DNA from: Neocallimastix lanati (nom. inval.)
Taxonomy: Eukaryota > Neocallimastigomycota > Neocallimastigomycetes > Neocallimastigales > Neocallimastigaceae
Reading direction: 5' to 3'
DNA: 64,000 bases
NCBI GenBank assembly: GCA_016946835.1
Contig: JACVTC010000080.1
Span: 697,501 to 761,500, forward strand
The notes under the pieces were generated by a model. The model ran no database searches. It worked only from the letters and a program-made list of their open reading frames with translations, and was not told the DNA's origin. The translations under genes were made by a program, and so were the position numbers. Positions 15,868 through 28,958 of this stretch are shown here, piece by piece (the stretch's first letter is position 1; each line of letters begins with the position of its first letter).

Positions 15868-16290
15868 TTACAGCTATAATTATTTCAAACTTTAACTTTG
15901 TTTATTTATTTATTCATTTATTGATTATATGAATATTTTTATTTTAAAAAACACACAATTAATAAAAAATATATATTATTTGTCTAATTTTAAAATAACT
16001 ATATTTTAAATAGTAATATGAAATAAAAAGTAATATTCAAAATAAAGTGTATAAATAAATTCAGAAAAAAGTTCAAATGCAACGAACCTCATCTCCAAGA
16101 TTATAAAATTTCTGTTTAAAAGGAATTTTTATTTCTGATTAGGGTTTGAATTGACAATCTAAAATTTTTTTTATAGCCGAAATTATTGCGAACTTTAATC
16201 GTTTTTATTTATTCATTTATTAATTACATGAATATTTTTTTATTTTAAAAAAAAATAACACAAAATTAATAAAAAAATAAATATTATTAT
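15868..16290. repeat. Direct duplicate of a ~120-bp unit
   Basis: Copy 1 (15868-15990) and copy 2 (16168-16290) share an ordered string of blocks: ACAGCTATAATTATTTC versus ATAGCCGAAATTATTGC, then a TTTATTTATTCATTTATT block, a CATGAATATTTT-like block, and CACAATTAATAAAAAA versus CACAAAATTAATAAAAAA. The divergence suggests an old duplication of an unknown element. Confidence 0.65.
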
Positions 16291-16297
16291 GCAAAAC

Positions 16298-16342
16298 TCT
16301 AAATGCTATATACAATTTTGTTTAATTTATATAGCATTTAGA
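16298..16342. repeat. Perfect 15-bp inverted repeat (hairpin)
   Basis: TCTAAATGCTATATA at 16298-16312 and TATATAGCATTTAGA at 16328-16342 are exact reverse complements around a 15-base loop. It may be a transposon end, a solo hairpin or a transcript-end structure. Role unknown. Confidence 0.85.
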
Positions 16343-16431
16343 AAACCAATTTCCAATCGAGGATTACTATTTTTCAATAACAAAAATAATATTTTAATAA
16401 AAATTGATGTATTACATTTAATAAAAATACA

Positions 16432-17310
16432 TTATATAATTAAAAGATAAAAAAAAATAAAATTTATGTAAAAGATTAAGTAAAAGGGAAAAAAAATAAA
16501 ATTACACATAAAACAAATTTTAATTAATAATAGTAATTTAATGTAATAAAGAATAAAAATAAGTTTAAAAGTTAAAAAAATTTTGGTGTGATGTATGCTA
16601 TGTGTAGTAACATGATCACAAGTTAAATCTAAAATAATAAAACAAAGAAGTAACATCTTTAATATAGATAGTGTGGTATCCACTAAACTCTCCCCTGAAC
16701 CACAAGAAAGATCATCAAAAGTTGAATAATGGTCTTCCTTTAGTAAACCCCATTAAATCCGATATAACCCCAAAGTAAAAAAATAATAATAATAATAATA
16801 ATAATATTTTAATAAAAATTCAAGAGCTGCTGTACTTTTTTTTTTTTTAGACAGGGAAGAGAATACACTTCCAAAACTTTATTAATTTTATTTTAAAAAA
16901 TAATGTAGGTGAAAAGTACATTTGAAATTAAAAATAAAAAACTTAAAAAATAAAAAAATAACAATGCTCGAAAATACTATGTATTTAGGCAAGTTGTACT
17001 ATGCGGGAATTTTTCCCTTCCTAACAAATAAAAAAGAAATAAAACCTAGAAGTAACATATTTAAAATAGATAGTGTGGTGTCCACTAAACTCTCCCCGGA
17101 TTCATCATTTATTGAACTACTAGGGCGAGATTCACCCTTCGTAGAAATAGAAGATGATCCTGTATTATCATTATGCCTTATCAGTACAACGTCGACGCTC
17201 TTGGTTAAGTTTGGTATTTTACAATACCTATCAAATAATAGTTCAAACGAACTACTTATGAAAGGTATTGCAAGAGCTGCTGTAAATGTTGGGTAATTAC
17301 ACTATTAAAT
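16432..17310. pseudogene. Two copies of an unrecognised coding-like fragment
   Basis: Copy A: 16922-17296 on the plus strand is open for 124 codons (RSNIFKIDSVVSTKLSPDSS, later IARAAVNVG). The minus strand is also open from about 17305 to the stop at 16999 (includes KSVDVVLIRHND and GESLVDTTLSILNMLLLGF). Copy B, about 16638-16835, repeats both ends of copy A: AGAAGTAACAT...ATAGATAGTGTGGT.TCC at 16648 versus 17050, and CAAGAGCTGCTGTA at 16822 versus 17271. Its middle differs and contains an AAT repeat. All four base differences in the shared 53-bp block fall on third codon positions in both candidate frames, so the coding strand cannot be settled. One segment also matches the LINE (see findings). 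Function is unknown; a transposon-derived gene fragment is likely. Confidence 0.5.
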
Positions 17311-17811
17311 CTTGAAATCTTACTATAACGTGAAAAAAATAAAATTATTTTATGTATATAATTATAACTTTATTATAAAACTATTTATTAGAGTTTTTCA
17401 AACATATTAAATAATATTTTTTCTTTTTTTTTTTTTTATTTTTCATTTTTTATAATATTATTAAGTACCTTATAAAATATTTTTCAAAAGAGAAAAAATT
17501 AAACAAAATTAAAAAAAAAAAAAAAATTATTAAATTATAATAATTTTATTATATTTATATATATATATTATTATTATTATTATTTCTTTACTTGTTAATT
17601 ATAAATTAAATGAAAATAAATAAATATTGAATATATATATATATTAAATATTATATTACACATTTTAATTATTGCTTATACAAAACAAAAAATTCTTAAA
17701 TTTTTTATTTTAAAAAACTATTATTTTTATTTTTATTATTATTATTATTATTTATTAATTCAATTCATTTGAAATGTTTAAAAAAAAAAAAGTAAAAACT
17801 TATTTTCTTTC

Positions 17812-17865
<54 letters not shown>

Positions 17866-18168
17866 GATTTTTTTAATAATTTAATGTTATGAAATAAAAT
17901 ATTTTTTAGTTAATTTCCTAAGTATTTTTTTGTTATTTTTTTGCTTTTTCTATTAACTTATAAATTATTAATATAGAATTGATTATGATATATATATATA
18001 TCCATTTAGCGGGTATCTTGTTATATTTCAATTGAATTAATAATTTAATTTTTTTATTATTCGGTTTATACTACTATTACAATATGTTATTTTTTTTTTT
18101 AAGTTTTTTTTTTTTCTTACTTTTTTATCTTTATATGAAAAAAATTAAATTATTAATATTAACTTTAA
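17311..18168. other. Intergenic spacer downstream of the debranching enzyme
   Basis: AT-rich, with a T run of about 49 bases at 17814-17862. It carries the 3' flank of the debranching enzyme gene (transcribed leftwards). No gene is seen. Confidence 0.65.
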
Positions 18169-21100
18169 TTAAACTGGGGATATACCACGTTCATTAACAA
18201 GATATACTAAATCATTAACAGCTTCCAATATAGTAGCCATACTCCAGGCTTGAGTTGGACAACTACCTGGACAGACACTACCATTAGCATTAGTAAGCTC
18301 TGGAAGACCAGCAAATGGACTTATAGCTGTATCTAAAATGTGTTCTTTATGGCCTGTAATTGTTTTTTGAACTTCATTAATAGTTTCTGGATCATCCTTC
18401 ATGAATTTAAGGTAAGCTCTAAGGAAGTAGCCCATGACCCAAACCCATTCTGGGCCATTGTGATAATTGAAACCATGAGCAACTGTTGGATCATCTGAAT
18501 CATTGCCATTATCATAATATCCACGGTAATTCCAATCATTTGGATCGAGAGTCTTAATACCAAGTGGACCAGCTAAAATATTCTTTGCTAACTTCAGGCA
18601 ATTCTTAGCATGTTCTGGTTCGAATAATTCTGGAGCTTCAACCATAGCAATAGCAAAGTTTGGTCTAAATTGATAATCAGTATATTGCAATGAAGACTTG
18701 TAAGTATCCTTATAGATACCGCGTCTATGAATATTCTTAGTTTGTTCTAATGGTTCATCATCTGGTTTTTCAACTGGAATATAGAAATGTTTTTCGAAAT
18801 TCTTTTGAATCATATCATTCCATTGTTTGTAGGTAACCTTTTTACCATTAACATTGAATTCACTGAATGGATATAAATCTGGACGTTCTTCATGAACTTC
18901 AATAAGCCATTTAAGAGTAGCCTTAATAATACCAATAAATTCAATAGCGCAACCATCACGTGGAGTTGATGGAGTACCCTTAGTACCTGCACGATCTGAA
19001 TCACCCATTTTATCCATCCAAGTACCACAGTTCCAACGGTTGCCACCATAAACAAAACCAGTTGGTTCATTGCCATCTTCACCAAATAAATCGGTATGAA
19101 TATATTGGTTGAAACCTTCACTCTTCATAGCATGATCTAAATTAGAGCCAGCATTCCATTCACGGAACTTAATTCCACACGCATGGCGTTCTAAAATTTC
19201 GTGTAATAATTCAGCAATGGTTGATCTGTATTTGTAGCAGTTTGGATCTGTGTACTCAATGAAAGCATCAGTATCTCTATCTTCAGCTTCACCTTCGGTG
19301 TATGGGCACTTGCCACTCTCAGTACGACGGTACTTCTTTGGTGGAACAAATCTACGTAAAACATCCGTCTTTAAAAAGTCTAAACCTTCTGGAGATTCTG
19401 TACAGTAATGATGAACAGCCGAACAGTAATACCATACAGCATCACGTGCATTATAACGTGGACGACGACCACTATCTAATAAGTTTGGAATTAAACCATG
19501 CTTCAAGCAACTACCAAACGCAATAAGGTGTACCTTAGCAGCATCATAATTACCAGTTAAAATGAAAATACCTCTTAAACATAAGAATATATCTCTACCC
19601 CAACAACGCATATGACATGTTGAAAAGTGTGGTAAACCAGCTGCTAATGAAGGTACTGGTAAATTACCCTTAACATTAAGACATGACTCTGGAATATTTA
19701 ACGTATATTCTTTAGGGAATAAGCCAGTAGATTTTACTCTACCATAAAGTTGAAGTGATACCATAGCTAAACTATGAGTAAATAATTCGAGGGATGAGGT
19801 ACAGTTATCACTTTTATTATCAGCACGGTTAGTAACTAAATCTCTATTAATTAAGTTAGTCATAAGTGAAAGTGCACGATAACGACAAGCATGATAGGCA
19901 GAGAACATAACGATAGCAAAGTACTTTGGAATTAAATCAGCTGGTAATGTCTTAACTAAATTTAGTCTTTCACTTAACCAATCATGAATTTTTTTAAGAT
20001 GTGGATAGTATTCCATGTACCTTTATTAATTTAAATTTAATTTTTATTAAAAAAAATTAATAAACATATTTAAATTACTATTTTCCTATTTTAATACTTT
20101 TAACAAACATCTAATATTCAAAATAATATTCAATTAAAATACATACTTGTTTAATCTACCGATAGTGTAATCTAAAGCCCATGGACCTTCTCTTAAATTG
20201 CCACATAATGGATGGCCTAAATCATTATTTCTTGCAATTGGTTGTAATACTGATACAAAACCTTGTAAACCACAATATGATAATGCGCCATAACCTGGAA
20301 CTTCATAAATTTCATATCCTTCAATATTTTATTATATAAAAATAATATAAATATTTTCATTAATATATTTGTTATATTATTTTATGTTATTTTTGATATA
20401 AACTTTTTTTTAACAGTAATTAATAGTATAATTACAAACAATTAATTATATTCTTTTTATTATAGTTATTATTATTATTACTGATTTATTTATTTGACTT
20501 TTATTTTTTAATGGTTAGACCAATATATCATTTAAACTTAATCTTATGCCTATATATTAATTAATTATTTTGAATAAATATAAAAATGTAATTTATTCTT
20601 ATTTAAAATTTTTTCTTCACTATTTAATAAATGTTTTGTTCAATTTTTCTCTTGTATATGAATTTTATTTTCGTTACTTATTACTATTACAATATTTGAA
20701 TATTCATATTTATTATCTTTTTTTATTTTTAATATTATATATTAATTTTATTTTTTTTTTTCTAATTGTAATTTATTAAATATATATTTTATTTAAAATA
20801 ATATTTCAAATTTTTAATAATTCAAAATATGATTGCTCAAAATTTTCCAATAATTAAATAAATATAGTCTTTCTTATTACTTCATTTAAAAAATAATCCT
20901 GTTCAATGATTGTTTATACATCCAATATTACTCTTTAATACTTAATAATTAAATGTTGAAATTTCTAAAATTTATTTATTGAATATATCTTCATATAAAT
21001 TTATATACTTGACCATTCTATACTCAAAATTTTTTCTTATTATATTAATATATATTATATAAAATTATTATTATCCTTACCAATAGTATCAAATTCTTCT

Positions 21101-24100
21101 GGTCCACTTCTGTATAATACAACATTCAAATCAATAGCGTCTAAATCATTTACTGCTTCTAAAAGGCCTGGTGGCCATTTTGTATCTTTGTCAATCCATG
21201 ATTTAGCTCCACTACTCATGAAGTCTAAACCAAGTCTAACAAGCATTGATGCAGCATCGCATCTTTCTTCAATGCCCATTAATTTACGAAGTTCTAATAA
21301 ACGTTGTTCACGTTCTCCAAATGTTCTTCTATAAGGTGATTCGCCCATTGATTGTCTTGGATTAATACCGTTACCTAATACCCAAGTTCTGAACAATACT
21401 ACACTACCGTTTTTAAATTCTTCTGGTTTTACAACAATAAAAGTAACTTTATTTGAATCGTGATCCTTTGCTTCTAATACTGTACAAAGTTTAGTTTCTT
21501 TAGTACTAAATTCTAAAATACTTGGAAGACCTGTGATAAGTTCTGAATTCTTTGATTGATCTATATTACGTATTTTTGAATATAAATTTGAGTTTTGGTG
21601 AACGTGTGAAGAGGTTCTTTGAGTTGGGAATGGTTGTAAATTAGCTTGATTGGGATATGAAGCATAGACAGTGAGTCTTGCACTCTCCATTAACATTACA
21701 GCAGTTTGACGTAAGTTGATTGGTTCATGGTCTATAATATAATCGGAGTTAATATATTTAAATATAATTTAAAATTTTTTAATTTAGTTTAATAAATATT
21801 TAAATTTAATTTTAATATACATTCAAATTAATAAAATAATATAAATATAATATAAACTTTATTCTAAATTTAATTTAATATATATATGACTATATCTACT
21901 TAATTAAACTTATTTTAAAATTCTTATTTATATGGATTATTTTCATAACAATAATATTTTAACGTTTTTAATTTAATTAATAATTAAAATTTTTAATTAT
22001 TTCTATTTAATATAAATTAATTAAAAAGCATTTTTTTCCCCATCTTTATATTATTTTTAATTGATTTTTATTTTTTGTTTTTCTGTTTTAATTTAACTTT
22101 TCATTTTGTTTTTATTTGTATTCTTTTTTTTTTTGTTATTTCTTTGTAGTTCTAATTTTTAACCATATCTATTCTTATGATATCATGAAATTTATTTCTG
22201 TATAAAACAATCTAAATGAATTATTTATATTTTAACTTTCTGTATTTATCATTTTATCTATTATTATTCTAAGATTAAATATTGCTGAGAATATATTAAT
22301 ATATATTTAAACTATTAATTATTAATTTTGTTTTTGTGTAATAATAAATTTTTATTATATCATTCCATAAATCTATTTGAAATTAACCCATATAAAATTA
22401 AATAATTTTATATTAAATAAAATTATATGCTTTTACCTCCTTCACCATCACCACGGAAGGCTGTTCTTATAATAGCTAAATAACCATCATGATTAATTGG
22501 ATGTTTTCTATGAATAGAAATGAACTATATTATATATATTTTTTTATATTTATTAACAATTTTTATATTTTGAAATTTTTAATTGTATTTTTTATATATT
22601 TTATTAAATATAATTTTCATAATGTATTAATAAATTTTATATATTTAAATTTAAAGTACATACATTAGTTTCATGATGAACATGAATTTCAGAATAACCT
22701 TCTTGTGCAAGTTGGGTGTGCAATTTTTGTAAAATACTTTTTGCTTTTAATTTTTTAAAAATATAAATTATTTAAAATTTTATAATTTTTTCAAATTTTG
22801 TTATAATTTTTTTATATTTCATCTAATAATAAAATATTTAATTCTTATTTACCTGGAATAATACCATCTTCCATATCTGGTATTCTGTACTTTCTCTTTT
22901 CTGTTACAACATTTAGTAGTTCTGGAACAATTTCATCATAACCTCTAACACTACCACAAGCACAATTTGTCATACAAACAACGGCTGCATTAGATAGAGT
23001 ATCTTCAGCAGTACGTTTTTGATATGGTGTTTCATTATCATGAGTACAATCCATAAATAATGCATGTGGACTAGCACCTTTAAGGTCAATAACAATTTTG
23101 TTTTTAATAGCATCAGTTTCTCCAAGTAAATCATGTGGGAAATAATTTGAATCAATAGTAAATGAACCTTTTTTTATATAATTCCAATTAAATTCAAATT
23201 TTTAGTTTTTATTTAGTATATTTTCAAATATTTTCAAAAAGAAAAGTTATTTATCTTACCAGCTGGTTGACCACCATGACGATGAGCAAGTCTACTTAAT
23301 TCAAATGAATCCCATGCATTCATAGCTTCACGAATTAATGAATTAATACCTAATTTAGAAACATAAAGAATATCTTTTTCTTCAGAACCAGTAAATAACT
23401 CTGCAATAACATATAAATCTGGTCTTTCTCTTCTACCAACATCTAATAAATATTGAGCAAGATGAATTGGTGTTGAGTGACAATTATCAATACGGAAACC
23501 ATGGAATAATTTAGCCATTGTTCTTGTGTATTCAGCCATATGATCCCATAGCCATGGATTATCATCCTAAAATTATAAAAATTTACATAAATATTAATTT
23601 ATATATTTCATTTTTCTATTTTTTTATATAAATCTATATTTTATTTTCTTTAATTTAAAAATTAAAATTAAAACTTACTCTTTTTTGTCCATATCTAAGC
23701 TTTACACAATCTCCCCATGCAATAACTTCACGACGTAAATATGCACTAGAATTTGGACCGGCAAAATCTAACAATGGATCAGCATTCCAAATCCATCCAT
23801 TATTAGCCAATACAAGAGAATCTGGATGATGTTTCTTAGTAACTTCATTCAATGGTAAAACAGTAAAGCAAACATCAACAAGTGGCATTCTGTTTAATCA
23901 AAACATGTTTTTATAATAAATATACAATAAATAAATTATTATATTATTTTTTTTAATAAATATACAATAAATAAATTATTAAATTATTTTTTTTTTAATA
24001 AATAGAATTTATTTCATTAAAATTCATTTCATTATTATAATATATATATAATTAAAAATAATAAAAAAATTAATTACTCTCTACAAATACGTCCAAGTCT

Positions 24101-25956
24101 TGGTCCATGACCAGCTAAACGAAGATATCTAGCACGATTAGCAATGTTTTGGAAGATAACAGCAACATCTTCATCATAAGTACGATAAAACTCCATATTA
24201 ATTTCATTTAATATCTTTTCATATTCTCTGCACATATAATTGATATTACTGTAATCAATATTTTGAGCTTTACATAAAGCATGAATGAAATCAATTGCAA
24301 TTGATGTTTTTATCTTCTTTGGAAAACGAACTCCATTACCAATAGAGTATAAGGCATCATTCTTTAATAAAATAGCACGATCCTTTAATGGCATTGCAGC
24401 AATATTAACATTATCATACATACCATTAGCTTCAGATACAGTAGATTTAGCAATTGTTTCTCTAAATTGATCAATTAAAGTTTTTGTATCCATAACAAAA
24501 TATTCCCATAAACGAAGTTTTGGGAATACTTTAGTTTGATAGCATTGTACAATTTCATTTAAATCATGTTCATCTTTCATAATATCACTCTTTCCATAAA
24601 CATTAGTAATATCTTCAGAAAAATCAATAAGTGATTTATCTAATTCATAAGCAGGTCTTAAATGTGGAGAATTAACCAAATTATAACCTAACATTTTTAA
24701 ATTTATAATGAATATCATTAAAAACATAATACTAAATTAATATCTTAAGTAAATATTTATATACCTGCTTCTGGGTGTTCTTGAAGCCATTCACTATTAT
24801 GAGCTGTATGGTTCCAAACAACATCGGTAACACTTAAAATACCTAAATCAGTTCTCATAATTTCTAATACTTGTTTAAGCATCTTTCTTTTAACATGTTC
24901 AGAGCATTTAATATCAAAAACATCATCATCAATAGATAATTGATCATAAATGGAATATGGAGAGTTGGATGATCCACGTTTTTGAAGGGGAACAAAATGA
25001 ACCATATTATAACCTGTATCAGCACTAACCTTAAAATATGGCAACCATTTAGTAATAACCGGAAGCCATTTTGGAACAACAGTTTGAATTACAATACCAT
25101 CTAATGGAGTAATAACAGTTTTATTCGGATCTGAAGCACTACGAATATATAATCTTGGGTCTACTAAAAACGTACCAGTTAATGCTGAACGGCAAAGATT
25201 CTTATTAATATCTTGATATTCTACATAATAATCAAAAACACCTGGTCTTGTAATTTGAAATTCACAATATCCATCAGAAACAGTATCGTATATAAATCTA
25301 TTTTTTATTATTTTTATAATTTTTCATACAATTTATATCATTAAAATTTTATTTATAATTTCATATTTTTTATTCAATTCAGTGTATAATTAAGAAATAT
25401 AATTTAATTTAATAATTTATTATTTTAATAATATATATTATTATTTAACAAATATATTAATTATTAATAATTTTGATTATTAAATATAATAAATATTACT
25501 TACGGTTTTGAATTAAATGTATCCCTTTCAAATTCTTCGCTACATATTTTAAATATATTTAATATTATTAAGTATTTTAATTAATTTATTATTTCTAAGT
25601 AATATAATCTTACATATATTACACATATTTATACAGTTTATATAATATTTAATAATTGATTTACCCTTCATTTGGATAATTTGTTCTTAAAACAGCATGA
25701 TGTAATGCTGTACATCCTGCTGTTAATGTAAAACAAATGGTATATGGAACAGTCTTTGTTGGTGGGGGTAATCTTATAAACTAATTTATTTTATTTTATA
25801 ATAAAATTACATAAGAATTAAAAATTAAAAAATAAAAAAATAAAAAAATAAAATAAAAAAGCTCAAATATATTTATATATTCTTATTAATTTTTACCTTT
25901 TCTCTACCGTTTGGTGATCCATCATCAGATAAACGAAGAGCAAATGTCACTGGCAT
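18169..25956 (-). CDS. GDB1: Glycogen debranching enzyme (4-alpha-glucanotransferase / amylo-1,6-glucosidase)
   Basis: Thirteen exons on the minus strand: 25956-25897, 25780-25665, 25539-25504, 25297-24765, 24687-24078, 23889-23679, 23566-23260, 23167-22853, 22743-22664, 22524-22437, 21731-21081, 20318-20147, 20020-18169. They total 5031 nt (1676 aa), phase-consistent and stop-free. The protein removes branches during glycogen breakdown: it shifts maltosyl/maltotriosyl stubs, then hydrolyses the alpha-1,6 glucose. The N-terminal transferase half (GH13) carries RIDNCHSTP (Asp549, expected nucleophile), [10 protein letters not shown] (Glu578, acid/base) and DCTHDNETP (Asp668). The 29-residue Asp-Glu spacing equals that of the yeast-type enzyme as I recall it (Asp535/Glu564). 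The C-terminal glucosidase half (GH133) has [11 protein letters not shown] (Asp1203) and [15 protein letters not shown]. Length is slightly above the usual 1530. The start ATG opens the first 60-nt exon; a further upstream exon cannot be excluded. Confidence 0.95.
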
Positions 25957-26440
25957 TGCTACTTTTTTTTTTATTTATTTATTTTAAATATTATTTTATT
26001 ATTTTTTTTTTTTATATATAATATCTTTAAAATAATATAGATATTATTATAACAAGTAATATATTAGAGTGATATAATTAAAAATAAAAATATATATAAT
26101 TATGAATTAAAAAATATATTAAAATTTAATTTAAAATATAAACTTATTTTTTTATTACTTTATTAATATATATATTATCTTATATGCAATATTCACAAAA
26201 AGGATTAGTAATTTTTAAATTTAACTACTAGTATTAAATCTTTTTTATTCCTGTTTTATTGAAGTATAGTTATTTTTGATTTAATACCTAAATTATTTAA
26301 CAAACTAAATATATATATATATTATTAATTTTTTTATTAATATATCACCTTGTAAATTAAATTATATAAATAAAAAAAAAAATAATAATAATAATATTTT
26401 TATGATAATAAATTATTAAAAATAAAGAGAAAAAATAGAA

Positions 26441-26474
<34 letters not shown>

Positions 26475-27429
26475 TTAATAATTTATTATTAATTTTAATC
26501 AGATTAATAATTGAATAATAAACTATAATATATTGTCTTATTATTATTTGTATTATTTTTGTTGAATTTATTAAAGATTTTAATGAATTTATTTCTTTTA
26601 TATATATAAATTAATCATTCATTTTTTCTATATTTTATTATTAATTATCAATTTATTATTAATATATAATAAATTTATTTTATTTCATGTATTATCCCTT
26701 TAATAAATTATATATTATGATTACTTTTTATGATTCACTATATTATATATATATTACAAATATATATATAATTTTCTTGCTAAAGAAAAAAAAATAATAA
26801 TTAAAAAAATAACTCCACGTAAAAAATAATTATAAACTATTTTTGTAATTTTGAATATATATATATTAATATTTAAAATATTTTTTATAAAAAAAAAAAA
26901 TTAAAGAAAAAAATTAAAACTTTTTAAAAATAAACATACATGATATTAAAAAGAAAATATTTTAAACTAAAATATTTATTTATAATTAATAATTTATTTT
27001 ATATATATTAATATTTATTCATTTAATAAATAAATTTTAGGTATATATAAGTATAGGCATATACTAAAATATGAATATATAAATGTATAATACATATGTT
27101 TATTCAGTTTTAATATATAAATATATTTATTTGTGTATATATAATAAATAATTATATTATTTTTTGAAATAATTAAAATATTAAAATTAATATAATTAAT
27201 AAAATTTGATTTTATTGAAAAGTTTATTTATTAATTAAATTTAATTAAAAAGGTAATTACAAGGTCTAAACATAAAATAAAGTCATGCTTTTTATATGCA
27301 TTTATAATATGGCGCATTAAATTAAATCATTTTCTATTACTAATGTATTGATCATGTGAATAATAATAAATTATTCTTAAATTCTATGATAATTAATAAG
27401 AAAAACTAAAATTACTAATTAAATTATTT
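25957..27429. other. AT-rich spacer upstream of the debranching enzyme
   Basis: Should contain the debranching enzyme promoter at its left end and the outer flank of the copia remnant at its right end. It holds an A run near 26441-26471 and TA-rich stretches. No coding sequence and no clear LTR could be defined. Confidence 0.6.
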
Positions 27430-28958
27430 TTCATATTTTAACATTCATTCTCAAATTAAATTTTTTATACAAAATTTTATTATCGAATTTAGTCATTTTA
27501 GTACCATTAACATTTTTGGTTAATACATCTACTAACATTTCATATTTATTTATATATTCTAATTTTATTAGGTTCTTTTCAATGTAGTCTTTATTGAGAT
27601 AGTACTTTATTACTATATGCTTTAATTTTGTATTTAAATCCCCGTTTTCCATGCTTGTTTCTCTAAAAAGATTATCAGTAAATAATTTTATTAGCTTGTT
27701 AAATTTAAATATTTCATTTAAAATATTTTTAAATCATAAAATCTTTTTTATGAATTCTGAAGTGCTGATGTATTCTGCTTCAGCAGTTGATATTGCTACT
27801 ATAGTTATTTATATTATTTATTTATATTCTTTAGTCCCATTTAAGTATTTTAATATGTTTATTACCCTTTTCCAATCACTTATTGTTGGTTTTTCACAGT
27901 TTCTTGCTGCTATATGTACAGCAAATGTGATGTTTGGTCTTGTATATTTTGATAAGAATATTATTGCACCAATGGCACTCTTATATATTGTTTTATTAAA
28001 TTCTTTTTTATTTTCTTTTTAATATTATCAACAATACATTGTGTTTTTGACTTTTTAATATTATTTATGATTAATCTTTCTAATATATTGTTTTTATAAT
28101 TCTTTTATAGAATTATTCATATTATGATAAATTTTATTTGAATTATTTTAGTTATTATGCATTATTTCTAAATTATATACTTTTATATTTTATCCATTAA
28201 ATTTATGATTATTATTCAAAATTCATTATTTGAATTATTTATTTGACTATTATTTGAATTTTCATTATTTGATTGGTTATTATTTACTTTATTATTACTG
28301 AAATTTTCATTGCTAGATTCATTATTATTTGTTTAACGACTGTATTGAACTCATCACCTTTCGATTCGTAATTTGAAGTATTATTACCATTAGAACTAAT
28401 TATAATAGGTTAAGTTGTGGTATTGAACTCATGATCATTTGTTTCATTCTCGAGACTTTCCGATTGAACCAAAGTCATATCTATGTAATTGTCATTATCT
28501 ACAGGTTCGTTTTCCATGAATACGACTCCCCTTATAAAGTGTATAAATTTATTATTTTTATTCAAGATGATATAACTGGTCGATATTTTGTCATAACCAA
28601 GATGGATTCCTTCATTTTCATTAGGTCGAAATTTATGTATATTTTGAATTAATATTTTATGGAATGACTTACATCCGAATACTTTTAGGCATTTTAAATT
28701 TACTTTTTCATTATGAAAAATTTCATATGGTATTGAAAAGTTAACACCAAAGTGTGGAGTAATATTATAAATAAATTTTACATGTTTTGCTGCATAATCC
28801 CAAAATTCAAGATTTAACTTACTCCATTGTAATTATGATTTTGTAATTTTTATTAATGTTCGATTGAAATGTTCAATCAAACCATTATTTTCATAGCTAT
28901 ACGGAGGGGAATATAATTTAATTAGATCATTTTTTTCACAATATTTATGAATTTATAT
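27430..28958 (-). mobile_element. Ty1/copia retrotransposon fragment, internally deleted
   Basis: Read right to left, 28955-28420 gives the C-terminal integrase region: YSPPYSYENNGLIEHFNRTL, then FIYNITPHFGVN, VFGCKSFHK and GIHLGYD, with a stop at about 28842. An Asn-rich linker fills about 28420-28030. The sequence then jumps to the end of the reverse transcriptase and RNase H (YKSAIGAIIFLSKYTRPNI, STAEAEYISTSEFI, KHIVIKYYLNKDYI, DVLTKNVNGTKM), ending at the stop at 27430. Most of the RT, including the YVDD centre, and the middle of RNase H are deleted. The integrase 5' part is missing where it abuts the ATPase pseudogene. The element cannot move. LTRs were not identified. Confidence 0.88.

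Larger units (their letters stand above)
15061..16431. other. AT-rich spacer with duplicated and inverted repeats
   Basis: No gene is recognised. The stretch contains a pair of related direct repeats of about 120 bp and a perfect hairpin, listed separately. Confidence 0.6.
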
